The notes under the pieces were generated by a model. The model was not told the DNA's origin. It ran no database searches and worked only from the letters and a program-made list of their open reading frames with translations. Below are positions 21,603 to 33,216 of a stretch of 64,000 nt of DNA, piece after piece (within the stretch, counting starts at the first letter, position 1; each line of letters opens with the position of its first letter). Source of the DNA: Siphonodentalium dalli (taxonomy: Eukaryota; Mollusca; Scaphopoda; Gadilida; Siphonodentaliidae); contig CP136069.1 of the NCBI GenBank assembly GCA_032622095.1, forward strand, positions 4,514,976 through 4,578,975, in the 5' to 3' direction. The position numbers were made by a program, and so were the translations under genes.

Positions 21603-21879
21603 ATGTGCACAAACAAGTTTTGTCATCTGAGGGTGGAGAAAACATGGAACTTCAATAAAGAGGTATTGTTACACTAAAGATAAAGAAATTGAAGAAATTA
21701 ATGAGTCGTAACCACCAACACTTGTAATAATTTATCAGAATTCTGAATAAATATGTTGAGTCTGTCATCAATTGCTGTACCAACCATAAACTACAATTAG
21801 AGCGGGGATCAAGTTTCTATGGAGAGGCATTAGCAATCCTTAGGACACAATTTTTGTGACATATGTAGAAAAATGATTT
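21603..21879. other. Unassigned intronic stretch
   Basis: No element or exon recognised. Confidence 0.4.
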
Positions 21880-22023
21880 ATATCAGCAGGGTGGAGCAAG
21901 CACTGCACATCATTATAACAGCAGGGTGGAGCAAGCACGGCACATCATTATATCAGCAGGGTGGAGCAAGCACTGCACATCATTATATCAGCAGGGTGGA
22001 GCAAGCACGGCACATCATTATAT
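21880..22023 (+). repeat. 35-bp minisatellite, 4 units
   Basis: CAGCAGGGTGGAGCAAGCAC starts at 21884, 21919, 21954 and 21989. Confidence 0.9.
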
Positions 22024-22047
22024 AGATATTACTACCAGCAACAGCAG

Positions 22048-22730
22048 CAAGTCTGTAAATAGTGTGCCTGTCATTTGCAGAATGAGGTCCCCAGAGGGTG
22101 AATTTAGTGACGCTATCCCACATAGCGGGCTAGCATCACTAAATTCACCCTCTGGGGACCTCATTCTGCTAAAGCCCTCAACTGCTATGGCAGACCTAGG
22201 ATCAGATTGAAGTTCCCCAGTTGAAGTTGGTGATGTTCACCCATTGGGCACCTCAATTATGAATTTTATCTTCTGGGAAGGGAAATGTAACTAAAAACAA
22301 TGTTAATTTGATACTATAGATACTTAACCCTTTACCCACAAAAACCGGCCAAAACCGGCCAAATAAAGCTTCAACAGCCTAAAATATCTTTGGTCTGTCT
22401 CAATAGAACCATACAAATATGGATATCATTGGAACCGGCTCCTTGACCACATTGTGATAGTTAGTTATGCCCTGTGCCAATGCATTCTCTTATATATGCG
22501 AGTCGACCATAGGTCGCCTCGCATATATAAGAGAATGCATTGGCCTAAAAAAAGTCTTTTTTTAACACTTTTTACCATTTTTTCTTACATTCTTTAACAA
22601 TTTTATAATTTTTAATGTGTTAAGCCAATGCATTCTCTTATATATGCGAGGCGACCTGCGGGATAGCATCACTAAATTCACCCTCTGGGGACCTCATTCT
22701 GTAAATGACAGACACACTATTTGCAGGATT
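22048..22730 (+). mobile_element. C-family element interrupted by a D1 element
   Basis: CAAGTCTGTAAATAGTG to TTGCAGGATTG. D1 (22328-22656) inserted at TTAA in the interior; a later deletion joined the D1 right hairpin to the C right hairpin. Confidence 0.8.
22328..22656. mobile_element. D1 element nested in C, right end deleted
   Basis: TTAA at 22324-22327 then CCCTTTACCC, left hairpin, spacer, and half of the right hairpin ending GAGGCGACC. Confidence 0.85.
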
Positions 22731-22796
22731 GGAATCCAGTCAAACTAATACAAGAAACTAATCAAAGGCCATAACCACCAATGTATTTGACACATT

Positions 22797-23175
22797 TAAA
22801 GGTACTCAATCGATCAGAGGGTCCCCATATCATCAAGATACAACAACAACAACATTTCTTCAAAATACGCTTTAGTTATCAGAATCGATTAATTGCAACA
22901 AAATAATGCAAACAACTGTGGTATCATATTTCCCAAAACGTGTTATTTATCAGCATCTTGTTCAACGAAATATGGCTGTATTATCACTTAAGTATTCACG
23001 AAATTTAGCCGTATTACCACTTGTTTTTAGAGTTATCCATCTTCATCCGTAATTTTGACTGAGACTCACTGAGAGTTTTCTGATGAATGGCAACAAGCCA
23101 TATTTCCGACTAAATCCTGAAAAGTTACCCATAATTCTGCTGTGGATAAGGAGTCGATTATTTAGGACATTACTG
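22797..23175 (-). mobile_element. B-family core with an A-family arm
   Basis: TTAAAGGTACTCAATCGATC starts the B end; B sequence runs to CATCTTCATCCGTAATTTTG, then GACTGAGACTCACTGAGAG leads into the A right arm ending ATTACTG plus TA. The same A/B junction occurs at 39716. Confidence 0.8.
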
Positions 23176-23353
23176 TACAATGTAGAAGCAGGTGAACAGT
23201 GCTGAAAGGGTGAATGCAGAATGATCGAGGTCCACATAGGGTGAATTTAGTGATGCTAGCCGACCATGCAGGATATATAGTGTCACTAAATTCACCCTCT
23301 GGGGACTGTATTCTGCTCAGCTAGGCCTCGTCTTCTGTAAAGTATCTGTAGTC

Positions 23354-23455
23354 CAAGCCTTGAAATAGGGTGTCTGTGCCTGCGGGGTAGCATCACTAAA
23401 TTCACTCTCTGGGAACCTCATTCTGCAAATGACAGACACACTATTTCAAGGCTTG
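23354..23455 (+). mobile_element. Short C element inserted in a C element
   Basis: 102 bp, CAAGCCTTG to CAAGGCTTG, flanked by CTGTAGTC at 23346-23353 and 23456-23463, which is host C interior. Left hairpin deleted. Confidence 0.92.
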
Positions 23456-23627
23456 CTGTAGTCTAAAATTAACATAGTTTTTAGTTACTTTTCCCCTTCT
23501 GTTCGTTTCTATATCCCCTAATTTGCAGAAGATAAAATGTATAATCGAGGTGACTAATGGGTGAACATCACCAACTTCAACTGGGGAGTTTCAAACTGCA
23601 TGATCCTAGATCTCCTATAGCAGTTAA

Positions 23628-23984
23628 CCCTTTACCCAACAGAACGGCCCTGTGCCAATGCATTCTCTTATATATGCGAGTCGACCATAGGTCGCCTCGC
23701 ATATATAAGAGAATGCATTGGCTTAACACATATTAAAGAAAAAATGGTAAAAAGTGTTAAAAAAAAGTTTTTTTTAGGCCAATGCATTCTCTTATATATG
23801 CGAGGCGACCTATGGTCGACTCGCATATATAAGAGAATGCATTGGCACAGGGCATAACTGTAACTATCACAATGTGCTCAATGAGCCGGTTCCAATGATA
23901 CCCATATTTCCATGGTTTTATTGAGACAGACCGAAGATAATTTAGGCTGTTAGGGCGTTTCTGGGCGTTCTGTTGGGTAAAGGG
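23628..23984. mobile_element. D1 element nested in C
   Basis: TTAA at 23624-23627 and 23985-23988. The unique arm (GAAGATAATTTAGGCTGTTA) is on the right, so orientation is opposite to the other D1 copies. Removing it restores the C interior. Confidence 0.9.
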
Positions 23985-24138
23985 TTAAAACCTAATCAGA
24001 ATGAGGTCCCCATAGGATGAATTTGGTGATGCTAGACCTGAAGCTCTGGGGACCTCATTCTGCAAATGTCAGACACACTACACTCAAGGCTGAGTCAGTA
24101 ATGTTAGACATCCATCTCAAACCTCACTGAAAAATATT

Positions 24139-24219
24139 TAACCCACAGGATGCCTCACACAGATGGAAGCATGCACTGTGGAGTGTCTTCTGCTCCAGTC
24201 TATGTGGGGCTCTATAAGG
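24139..24219. repeat. E hairpin
   Basis: TTAACCCACAGGATGCCTCA pairs with TGTGGGGCTCTATAAGG. Confidence 0.7.
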
Positions 24220-24923
24220 GTCAGACCACAGGGGCCTGTAACGCGCTCCGCTGTCCGCCCCTCTTTTGCGCTGCCCATATACACCGCTTCTATATACGCG
24301 CCTGCTTCACGTTAATGGTAGTATTATAGAGACAAGAGGAACTGTGGAAATTAATTCACCTTTCTACCATCGCTCGGCAATCGGACAAATTTAGCCCATT
24401 CACCCCAGTAATGCTAACGATATAGCCACGGATGTATCGGCGAAGGATTCATCTTTCAATCAATACCACAAACTCCCATCAGAACCATTCATATACATAG
24501 CATTTGATAAATTTTTAACCACCGAATATTGTCTCCGAAGAGCGTAAATTTCGGATTGATCCTGCTCAAAAAACAATGGCCGATATGTTCCTCTAAATTC
24601 ACACCTGCACGGCTTACTATAATTAAAACTTGGTCAAACGATCAACTAAACATCTAGCGCTCAGGGATTTCTTGTCGGCTAATAATTTATTTACTCATCC
24701 AAATCAACACATCGTCAGTAAACAATTTCTATAGAGGAGAAATCTGTCGATAATTCCAACTTTTTTTTCATTTTTTGTTTACGAATCATGCAGCGCCTCA
24801 TTTTAATATTCATTATGACCTGACCTTGATTCTAATACTGAGCGGTGATTGGCTGTTTCTACTATTGCAGTCATAGAAAGGGGGGCGAACAGCGGAGCGC
24901 ATTACAGGCCCCTGTGGTCTGAC
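24220..24923. mobile_element. 704-bp TIR element of unassigned family
   Basis: Ends GTCAGACCACAGGGGCCTGT and its exact mirror; the TIR continues through GCGCTCCGCTGT to about 45 bp with few mismatches. More GC-rich at the ends. No coding frame and no clear target duplication. Confidence 0.8.
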
Positions 24924-25300
24924 ACACTAAATTCAGGCTCGCTGCAAAAAGAGAGTGACACGTTGAAAAATTTGCAATATTTTATGTACCTCATCAGCTT
25001 TGCTCTACCAGAGATATTATTATAAAATATCTCTGGCTCTACTGAAGAGAAAAATAATCTGCGCAGTAACAAAGCATTGAAGAAAGAGAGATAGAAGAAA
25101 GGTATGCATGATAAATCGTCTAATTACAAGCTCGTTAGGTAATCATTTGCATAAATCACGATGAAAGATGTTATAATGGAGATTTATGACACATTGTTTA
25201 CCCACTTGAAAAAGATGTTCACTCTCGGCGTGAAACAAATTTACACAGTAATTTGACTTAAAGTGATACATTCTGCTGTGGCGTTATACACAGTAATTTG

Positions 25301-26045
25301 TAAGCCTGAATTTAGTGTGTCTGACATTTGTAGAATGAGGTCTCCAGAGGGTGAATTTAGTGATGCTATCCTGCACAGATGTTCACCAATTAGGCCAAAA
25401 CAAAAAACTTCTCTGTTTCCGATAACAATGGGATAATTTTCCAGACAGGCAGGCAGGGATTTTTTTTTTTACAATTTTTTTTTTTAAACCTTTCAGCCGT
25501 AAGTGATATAATAGTGTAGTTACAGTCCCATGGAATATGGTAGATCAATGTGCATTGAAAATGAGCCAATCATTGGGTAAAAACATGCTGTCCCTTGAAT
25601 TCATTCACTCTGCAGTATGATCTCTACCAATAACTGACTTATTTTTGCTTTCGGGATTGGGGAAAAAACAATAAATATTCACATTGACACTGTAACAGGT
25701 AACTTTTGACTAGCCTTCTGGAGAAAATTGAAAAAAAAAATTGAGGCGGGCAAGAAAATCTCAGCCAGGCAGGGTATCGGAAACAAAGAGTTTTTTTTTT
25801 TGCCTTAGTCACCTCAACTATGCATTTTATCTTCTGCAAATTAGGGGATATAGAAACTTACCAGAAGGGAAAATAGTAACTAAAAACAATGTTAGACTAT
25901 ACATACTTCCCAGAAGATGAGGCCTAAGCAGAATGAGGTCCCCAGAGGATGAATTTGGTATGCTAGCCCGCCATGTAGGATAGCATCACTTAAAATTCAC
26001 CCTCTGGGGACCTCATTCTGCAAATGTCAGACACACTAAATTCAG
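25301..26045 (+). mobile_element. C-family element with 8-bp duplication and a nested insert
   Basis: TAAGCCTGAATTTAGTG to CACTAAATTCAG, flanked by GTAATTTG at 25293-25300 and 26046-26053. The interior is split by 25393-25804. Confidence 0.85.
25393..25804. mobile_element. Nested inverted-repeat insert in C
   Basis: Starts GGCCAAAACAAAAAAC...CTGTTTCCGATA; the right end mirrors it (TATCGGAAACAAAGAG...GCC). TTA at both edges joins host sequence CACCAA-TTA-GTCACC. Both arms also carry CAGGCAGG. Confidence 0.7.
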
Positions 26046-26053
26046 GTAATTTG

Positions 26054-26450
26054 ACTGAGGATTCTTTCGGTGAGATGGTAATTATCACATAAGTCCTCTG
26101 GAAATCACTTTAGAAAAGAAATGCTGTAAATTCCTCACGATTAACTCATTAAAAGCTTCAATTCAGGACGTCCTTGATCAAGTTCAACTTAAAGTGATAC
26201 ATTCTGTTGGGTCGTTACACAGTAATTTGACTGCTAGAATTCCTTGCGATCACTTCTGAAGAGAAATACTGTAAATTCCTTGTAATTAACTTAGTATTCA
26301 CTAAATTTAATGTCCGACACAACATTAGTTGGAAATTTTTGACCAAACATATGTTGAATTTGTTCTAATATTTTGCTATTCCAACCAATATATACTGTGA
26401 AACTTGTTGTTCTAAGACAAAAACTTGAAATTTCCAACATACCCCACCCC
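26054..26450. other. Unassigned, with a local repeat
   Basis: GATACATTCTG...CACAGTAATTTGACT near 26198-26233 repeats 25265-25300. Confidence 0.4.
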
Positions 26451-26795
26451 TCCTATGGTTGGATATCCCCCCAATGGTTGGAATAACCAACCATAGGGGA
26501 GAATAACCAACCATGGGGGGATATCCAACCATAGGGGGGATATCCAACCCTATGGTTGGATATTTCTAACATAATTAACCCCCAATGATTGGATATTTGC
26601 AACATACGTACCACCTATGGTTGGATATTCCCCTTTATGGTTGGATATTCCCCCCTATGGTTGGATATTCCCCCTATGGTTGGATATTCCCCCCTATGGT
26701 TGGATATTCCCCCCTATGGTTGGATATTCCCCCCCCCTATGGTTGGATATCCCCCCCTATGGTTGGACATTCCCCCCTATGGTTGGATATTTCTA
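26451..26795. repeat. Minisatellite with an orientation switch
   Basis: Unit TATGGTTGGATATTCCCCC (19-21 bp, C-run length varies). Units in 26480-26550 are inverted (AACCAACCATAGGGG), so the array has a palindromic left part. Confidence 0.9.
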
Positions 26796-26898
26796 ACTAA
26801 TTTGAAAGTTTGAGGTACCAGTTAGAAATTTCACCCCAGGGGCTGCCCAGGGAGGGAGTATAAATGGAATTTCACCCCAATGTTGGGTGAGTACAAAT

Positions 26899-26999
26899 GA
26901 AAGAGGGTGCATTTGGTGATGCTAGCCCACTGTGCGGAATAGCGTCACTAAATTCACCCTCTGGGAACCTCATTGCAAATGACAGCCACACCATTGAAA
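26899..26999 (+). mobile_element. C-family right-end fragment
   Basis: AGAGGGTGCATTTGGTGATG hairpin and GCAAATGACAGCCACACC. Confidence 0.75.
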
Positions 27000-27061
27000 G
27001 GGACTATAAAAGGGGCCGATGGTTCTAACCCTGAATACATGCTCTCATGTGTGATCAAATA

Positions 27062-27167
27062 CACTAATGCCCTAAATAACCGACTCCTTAACCATAGCAG
27101 AATTATGGGTTATTTTTCAGGATTTAGTCGGAAATATGGCTTGTTGCCATTCATCGAAAAGCTCTAC
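27062..27167. mobile_element. A-family left half
   Basis: CACTAATGCCCTAAATAACC through CATCGAAAAGCTCT. Confidence 0.8.
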
Positions 27168-27173
27168 ATTGTA

Positions 27174-27357
27174 CAGTAATGCCCTAAATAATCGACTACT
27201 TAACCACAGCATAATTATAGGTAATTTTTCAGGATTTAGTCGGAAATATCGGTGAGAGCTTTCCAATGAATGGCAACAAGCCATATTTCCGACTAAATCC
27301 TGAAAAGGTACCCATAATTCTGCTGTAGTTAAGGAGTCAATTCTTTAGGGCATTACT
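27174..27357. mobile_element. A-family foldback MITE
   Basis: CAGTAATGCCCTAAATAATC to GGGCATTACTC; left TA at 27172-27173, right TA lost. Confidence 0.8.
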
Positions 27358-27922
27358 CAAGTACTCAATAATAAGGGACCATAAAAGGGACACACTGTTC
27401 TAGCGGTAACCCTAAGTGCATGCTCTCATCTGTGCTCAGAATGCACCATCACCAGCATTACTCAAGTACTCTATAATAAAACAACTTACATGTAATTACC
27501 TCCAATATAAGAGGCTCCATTAATTAGAATCTATTAAATAGAACATAGTCCGAACAAGGAAGGATTATTAACGAGCTTTTAAAAAACAATGAAATTAAAA
27601 AGGCAATCAAGATAAAGGGGGGTGCATCTGGATACCAGAGACGAAAATCTGAGGAATGTCGAGGTATAGAGATCCATCAAAGATACAGTTGAGAGGCAAT
27701 AATGATAAAAAAGATTGACAGTTTATTAAGTTCCAAGGCATAAAATGGCAGTTGTGTCTGCTATAGAGATTAACTGGTTCGCTGCTAAATATCCTACATA
27801 CACGTAATAAAATGCGTATATATATTTCAACAAACAGAAAATTATTGAATTTTATGCTCGCAGTTGATAATTTGCACTCTTTTCTCAAATTTGACCCCCA
27901 TATATATACATTTGTGATTATG
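27358..27922. other. Unassigned intronic stretch
   Basis: No element or exon recognised. Confidence 0.4.
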
Positions 27923-28223
27923 TTATGAGCCTGGATGTCTCACTAGGCTGTGGTTATGAGCTTGGATGTCTCAATAGGCTATGGTTATGAGTCTCGACGT
28001 CTCATTAGGCTATGGCTATGCCTATGGGCCTGGATGTCTCATTAGGCTATGTTATGGGTCTGGATGTCTCATTGGGCAATGATTATGAGTCTGGATGTCT
28101 CATTAGGCAATGGTTATGAGCCTGGATGTCTCATTAGGCTATGGTTATGAGTCTGTTTGTCAAAGTAGGTTATCGATATGAGCCTGGATGTCTGATTGGG
28201 TTATGGTTATGGGCTTGGTTGTC
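27923..28223 (+). repeat. 31-bp minisatellite, about 10 diverged units
   Basis: Unit TATGAGCCTGGATGTCTCAT followed by TAGGCTATGGT. Confidence 0.9.
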
Positions 28224-28496
28224 GGCCGCCCTTAGGGCAAAACATTTGTAACTTTTCGCGATATAAGTACCTTTTCTGACAATTTTATTGGTCGGCATCC
28301 ATTCAAACTTCACAATGTCCCAATTTAATTATATATGTAACAATATTTCTGAAATATTACCTGACAAATGCTATTTAATGATTAAACTAAACAAGAATTG
28401 ACTAAACAAGACAGTGTCATTGCCAAAGCCCATATCTGGGCTTCCAGCACTCTTACATAGGGTCCAAATATGGGCTTTCAGCACTGAACCAGTTAA

Positions 28497-28751
28497 CTCT
28501 TGCATGGCTGGAGCTTACTCAAATTCTGCGAAAATCATGTGCCAATGCATTCTGTTATATATGCGATTCTCAAATATATAGCCTCACGTATATAACAGAA
28601 TAGATTGGCCGAACAATATTTACCTTTACCTTGTTGGCCAGTGCATTCTTTTATATATGCGAGGCTCCCTATGGGAGACTCGCATATATAAAAGAATGCA
28701 CTGGCACAGGATCTTTAATGCTGCACTAGTGCATCTCCCATCATGAATGAG
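28497..28751. mobile_element. D4 element
   Basis: TTAA at 28493-28496 and 28752-28755. Ends CTCTTGCATGGCTGGAG and CTCCCATCATGAATGAG, with two hairpins whose arms read AATGCATTCTGTTATATATG and AGTGCATTCTTTTATATATG. Confidence 0.8.
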
Positions 28752-28811
28752 TTAAATTGTATTTGTGGTCACACAATAGCTACAGTAATGCTCTAATTAA
28801 TCGACCTCTTA

Positions 28812-29337
28812 ACCAAATATCTACTTTATAATTATCTAAAGACCCAATTTAAATTGTATTTCTTGTCACACAATAGCTACTTTATAATCATCTAAAGACC
28901 CCATTTAAATTGTATTTCTGGTCACACAATAGCTACTTTATAATTATCTAAAGACCCAATTTAAATTGTATTTCTTGTCACACAATAGCTACTTTATAAT
29001 CATCTAAAGACCCCATTTAAATTGTATTTGTGGTCACACAATAGCTACTTTATAATTATCTAAAGACCCAATTTAAATTGTATTTCTTGTCACACAATAG
29101 CTACTTTATAATCATCTAAAGACCCAATTTAAATTGTATTTCTGGTCACACAATAGCTACTTTATAATTATCTAAAGACCCCATTTAAATTGTATTTCTT
29201 GTCACACAATAGCTACTTTATAATCATTTAAAGACCCAATTTAAATTGTATTTCTTGTCACACAATAGCTACTTTATACTCATCTAAAGATGCCATTTAA
29301 ACTGTATTTCTGGTCACACAATAGGTACTTTATAATG
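28812..29337 (+). repeat. 56-bp minisatellite, about 9.4 units
   Basis: Unit CTACTTTATAATTATCTAAA...CACACAATAG with alternating variants (AATTATC/AATCATC; CTTGTC/CTGGTC), suggesting a two-unit period in part. Its left flank starts as an A-element end at about 28783. Confidence 0.92.
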
Positions 29338-29477
29338 GGTTAATGGGATAACTACTCGTCAATGAGTATATAGTAAAGAAAGGGTTATCATGTTTATTTA
29401 AGCAATGCATGAACAGGGCTGTGTATATATTTATGCCATGAAATGACCCTCAGGTTCTTGAATGCAATACAAGTTAA

Positions 29478-29850
29478 CCCTTTACCCAACAAACCGTCAA
29501 AACCGGCCAAATAAAGCTTCAACAGCCTAAAATATCTTCGGTCTGTCTCAATAGAACCATACACATATGGATATCATTGGAACCGGCTCCTTGACCACAT
29601 TGTGATAGTTACAGTTATGCCCTGTGCCAATGCATTCTCTTATATATGCGAGTCGACCATAGGTCGCCTCGCATATATAAGAGAATGCATTGGCCTAAAA
29701 AAAAACTTTTTTTACCATTTTTTCTTACATTCTTTAACAATTTTTAATGTGTTAAGCCAATGCATTCTCTAATATATGCGAGGCGACCTATGGTCGACTC
29801 GCATATATAAGAGAATACATTGGCACAGGGCCGTTCTGTTGGGTAAAGGG
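29478..29850. mobile_element. D1 element
   Basis: 373 bp, TTAA at 29474-29477 and 29851-29854, both hairpins, short spacer. Confidence 0.9.
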
Positions 29851-29854
29851 TTAA

Positions 29855-30136
29855 CCAGCACCACTCCTGACCATCAGCTCCAGTCATGGATGATTTAATG
29901 AAGCAGCTTTACCAGAAATTGGTGATTATCTCCCCTCATGCTAGGAGGCTGTTGCTGAGTCTAATTGTTGCACACCAGGCAGCCTAATGGACTGAGATAT
30001 CTCACTGACAGCCCCATTCATCAAGTAGAAGAGTTAACTGTTGAGAACTCGTTACCTGTCAAGAACTCTTTACCTGTCGCACAGGTATGCTTGCAGTGTT
30101 AAGAAAAACCTGTGCTGATTTTCAACAGATCTGGAG
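29855..30136. other. Unassigned intronic stretch
   Basis: No element or exon recognised. Confidence 0.35.
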
Positions 30137-30322
30137 CTTAGATATACAAGACACCTTAGATATACAAGACACCTTAGATATACAAGACACCTTAGATATA
30201 CAAGACATCTTAGATATACAAGACACCTTAGATATACAAGACACCTTAGATATACAAGACACCTTAGATATACAAGACACCTTAGATATACAAGACACCT
30301 TAGATATACAAGACACCTTGAG
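30137..30322 (+). repeat. 18-bp minisatellite, about 10 units
   Basis: Unit TTAGATATACAAGACACC; one unit has CATC. Because 18 is a multiple of 3 it is open in several frames, which is not evidence of coding. Confidence 0.95.
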
Positions 30323-30329
30323 ATAGATA

Positions 30330-30736
30330 CAGTAATGCCCTAATTAACCCATATGGTGCCCCTCACAGACACGAGCAGACAACAGTCAGTAATAGATCCT
30401 TCTATATGTGTGGGGCTCTCTATGGGAGTTAGCCATATCTATTGATGACTTTCCATGTGTACATACAGTAATGTCCTAATTAACCCATATGGTGCCCCTC
30501 ACAGACACGAGCAGACAACAGTCAGTAATAGATCCTTCTATATGTGTGGGGCTCTCTATGGGAGTTAGCCATATCTATTGATGACTTTCCATGTGTACAT
30601 ACAGTAATGTCCTAATTAACCCATATGGTGCCCCTCACAGACACGAGCAGACGACAGTCAGTAATAGATCCTTCTATCTGTGTGGGGCTCTCTATGGGGG
30701 TTAGTCATATATAGTAGAGATTCATAGGATGATATA
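30330..30736. repeat. Three 136-bp units: A terminus fused to an E hairpin
   Basis: Each unit starts CAGTAATGYCCTAATTAACC (30330, 30466, 30602), continues as an E hairpin, and ends near GATGACTTTCCATGTGTACA. A single related unit lies at 42967. Confidence 0.9.
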
Positions 30737-32477
30737 CAGTAATGTCCTAAATAATCGACCCCTAAACCACAGCAGAATTATGGAAAAAAATTCAGGATTT
30801 AGTCGGAAATATGACTTGTTGTCATTCACTGGAAAGCTCTCGATGAGTTTCCATGTGTACATACAGTAATGTCCTAAATAATCAACCCCTAAACCACAGC
30901 AGAATTATGGAAAAAAAATCAGGATTTAGTCGGAAATATGACTTGTTGTCATTCACTGGATCTCGATGAGTTTCCATGTGTACATACAGTAATGTCCTAA
31001 ATAATCGACCCCTAAACCACAGCAGAATTATGGAAAACATTTCAGGATTTAGTCGGAAATATGACTTGTTGTCATTCACTGGATCTCGATGAGTTTCCAT
31101 GTGTACATACAGTAATGTCCTAAATAATCGACCCCTAAACCACAGCAGAATTATGGAAAACATTTCAGGATTTAGTCGGAAATATGACTTGTTGTCATTC
31201 ACTGGAAAGCTCTCGATGAGTTTCCATGTGTACATACAGTAATGTCCTAAATAATCGACCCCTAAACCACAGCAGAATTATGGAAAACATTTCAGGATTT
31301 AGTCGGAAATATGACTTGTTGTCATTCACTGGATCTCGATGAGTTTACATGTGTACATACAGTAATGTCCTAAATAATCGACCCCTAAACCACAGCAGAA
31401 TTATGGAAAACATTTCAGGATTTAGTCGGAAATATGACTTGTTGTCATTCACTGGAAAGCTCTCGATGAGTTTCCATGTGTACATACAGTAATGTCCTAA
31501 ATAATCGACCCCTAAACCACAGCAGAATTATGGAAAAAAATTCAGGATTTAGTCGGAAATATGACTTGTTGTCATTCACTGGATCTCGATGAGTTTCCAT
31601 GTGTACATACAGTAATGTCCTAAATAATCGACCCCTAAACCACAGCAGAATTATGGAAAACATTTCAGGATTTAGTCGGAAATATGACTTGTTGTCATTC
31701 ACTGGATCTCGATGAGTTTCCATGTGTACATACAGTAATGTCCTAAATAATCGACCCCTAAACCACAGCAGAATTAAGGAAAAAAATTCAGGATTTAGTC
31801 GGAAATATGACTTGTTGTCATTCACTGGATCTCGATGAGTTTCCATGTGTACATACAGTAATGTCCTAAATAATCGACCCCTAAACCACAGCAGAATTAT
31901 GGAAAACATTTCAGGATTTAGACGGAAATATGACTTGTTGTCATTCACTGGAAAGCTCTCGATGAGTTTCCATGTGTACATACAGTAATGTCCTAAATAA
32001 TCGACCCCTAAACCACAGCAGAATTATGGAAAACATTTCAGGATTTAGTCGGAAATATGACTTGTTGTCATTCACTGGAAAGCTCTCGATGAGTTTCCAT
32101 GTGTACATACAGTAATGTCCTAAATAATCGACCCCTAAACCACAGCAGAATTATGGAAAACATTTCAGGATTTAGTTGGAAATATGACTTGTTGTCATTC
32201 ACTGGATCTCGATGAGTTTCCATGTGTACATACAGTAATGTCCTAAATAATCGACCCCTAAAACACAGCAGAATTATGGAAAAAAATTCAGGATTTAGTC
32301 GGAAATATGACTTGTTGTCATTCACTGGATCTCGATGAGTTTCCATGTGTACATACAGTAATGTCCTAAATAATCGACCCCTAAACCACAGCAGAATTAT
32401 GGAAAAAAATTCAGGATTTAGTCGGAAATATGACTTGTTGTCATTCACTGGATCTCGATGAGTTTCCATGTGTACAT
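30737..32477. repeat. 14-unit array of an A-family left arm (123/127 bp)
   Basis: CAGTAATGTCCTAAATAATC starts at 30737, 30864, 30987, 31110, 31237, 31360, 31487, 31610, 31733, 31856, 31983, 32110, 32233 and 32356. The two lengths differ by AAGC in GGAAAGCTCTC/GGATCTC. Units differ also as AAAACATTTC/AAAAAAATTC. Only half of the foldback is amplified. Confidence 0.95.
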
Positions 32478-32715
32478 ACTGTACGTGGATACATTACAGT
32501 ACACTTACAGCAGAATGGATCTTTTAGCTTCAGTTAGACAATATTTTCTAGTGTTGAGTGCTAAGATTTACCACTGTCGCGATTGCTACCAAATGGACCA
32601 TGCATCTTACCAACTGAGTCACCAGATGGGCCCCTTGTATTGTATATATAAATGGATTATCTCCACAAAGTTGTCAATAGTTTTTTTCAGTCCCAATTCC
32701 TATCTTCGTCTAAAC

Positions 32716-32780
32716 TCGTCCAGTAAATTAGGTCCGGACCGAGCAAAAGGCTCGGTCCAGACCTAATTTACTGGACTCGT
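32716..32780. repeat. Perfect-looking 30-bp stem hairpin
   Basis: CCAGTAAATTAGGTCCGGAC and its mirror around a loop AAAAG. Family unknown. Confidence 0.75.
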
Positions 32781-32885
32781 TTTGTAAATTCCGCTATAAA
32801 CTGGCGACTCGTTGTAGATCCTCTATACATTTATAGTGTGTCCAGGGTCCGTGCTGGACGCAAACAGAGCAAGCCACGGCTGTAA

Positions 32886-33216
32886 ATAGTTACAATTATA
32901 CCCTGTGCCAATGCATTCTCTTATATATGCGAGTCGACCATAGGTCGCCTCGCATATATAAGAGAATGCATTGGCCTAAAAAAACATTCATTTTTTAACA
33001 CTTTTTTCCATTTTTTCTTACATTCTTTAACAATTTTATAATTTTTTCTTACATTTTTTAACAATTTTTATAATATTTTTCTACATTCTTTGACAATTTT
33101 ATCATTTTTAATATGTGTTAAGCCAATGCATTCTCTTATATATGCAAGGCGACCTATGGTCGACTCGCATATATAAGAGAATGCATTGACACAGGGCCGT
33201 TTTGTTGGGTAAAGGG
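32886..33216. mobile_element. D1 element, left end missing
   Basis: Starts at CCTGTGCCAATGC with both hairpins and ends TTGGGTAAAGGG plus TTAA (33217-33220). Confidence 0.85.

Larger units (their letters stand above)
23213..24095 (+). mobile_element. C-family element hosting a second C and a D1
   Basis: Left hairpin starts at GCAGAATGATCGAGG, right end near CACTCAAGGCTGAG. Interrupted at 23354-23455 and 23628-23984. Confidence 0.8.

Noticed and set aside
26585-26813. Frames with repeated WLDIPPYG peptides
   Set aside because: Two overlapping frames of the TATGGTTGGATATTCCCCC minisatellite.
30087-30326. DIQDTL repeat protein
   Set aside because: 18-bp minisatellite, open on both strands; no flanking gene structure.
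30882-32469. Open frames of 117-178 codons on the minus strand with repeated METHRDPVNDNKSYF-type peptides
   Set aside because: They are readings of the half-A-element array; codons follow the DNA repeat and shift with unit length.
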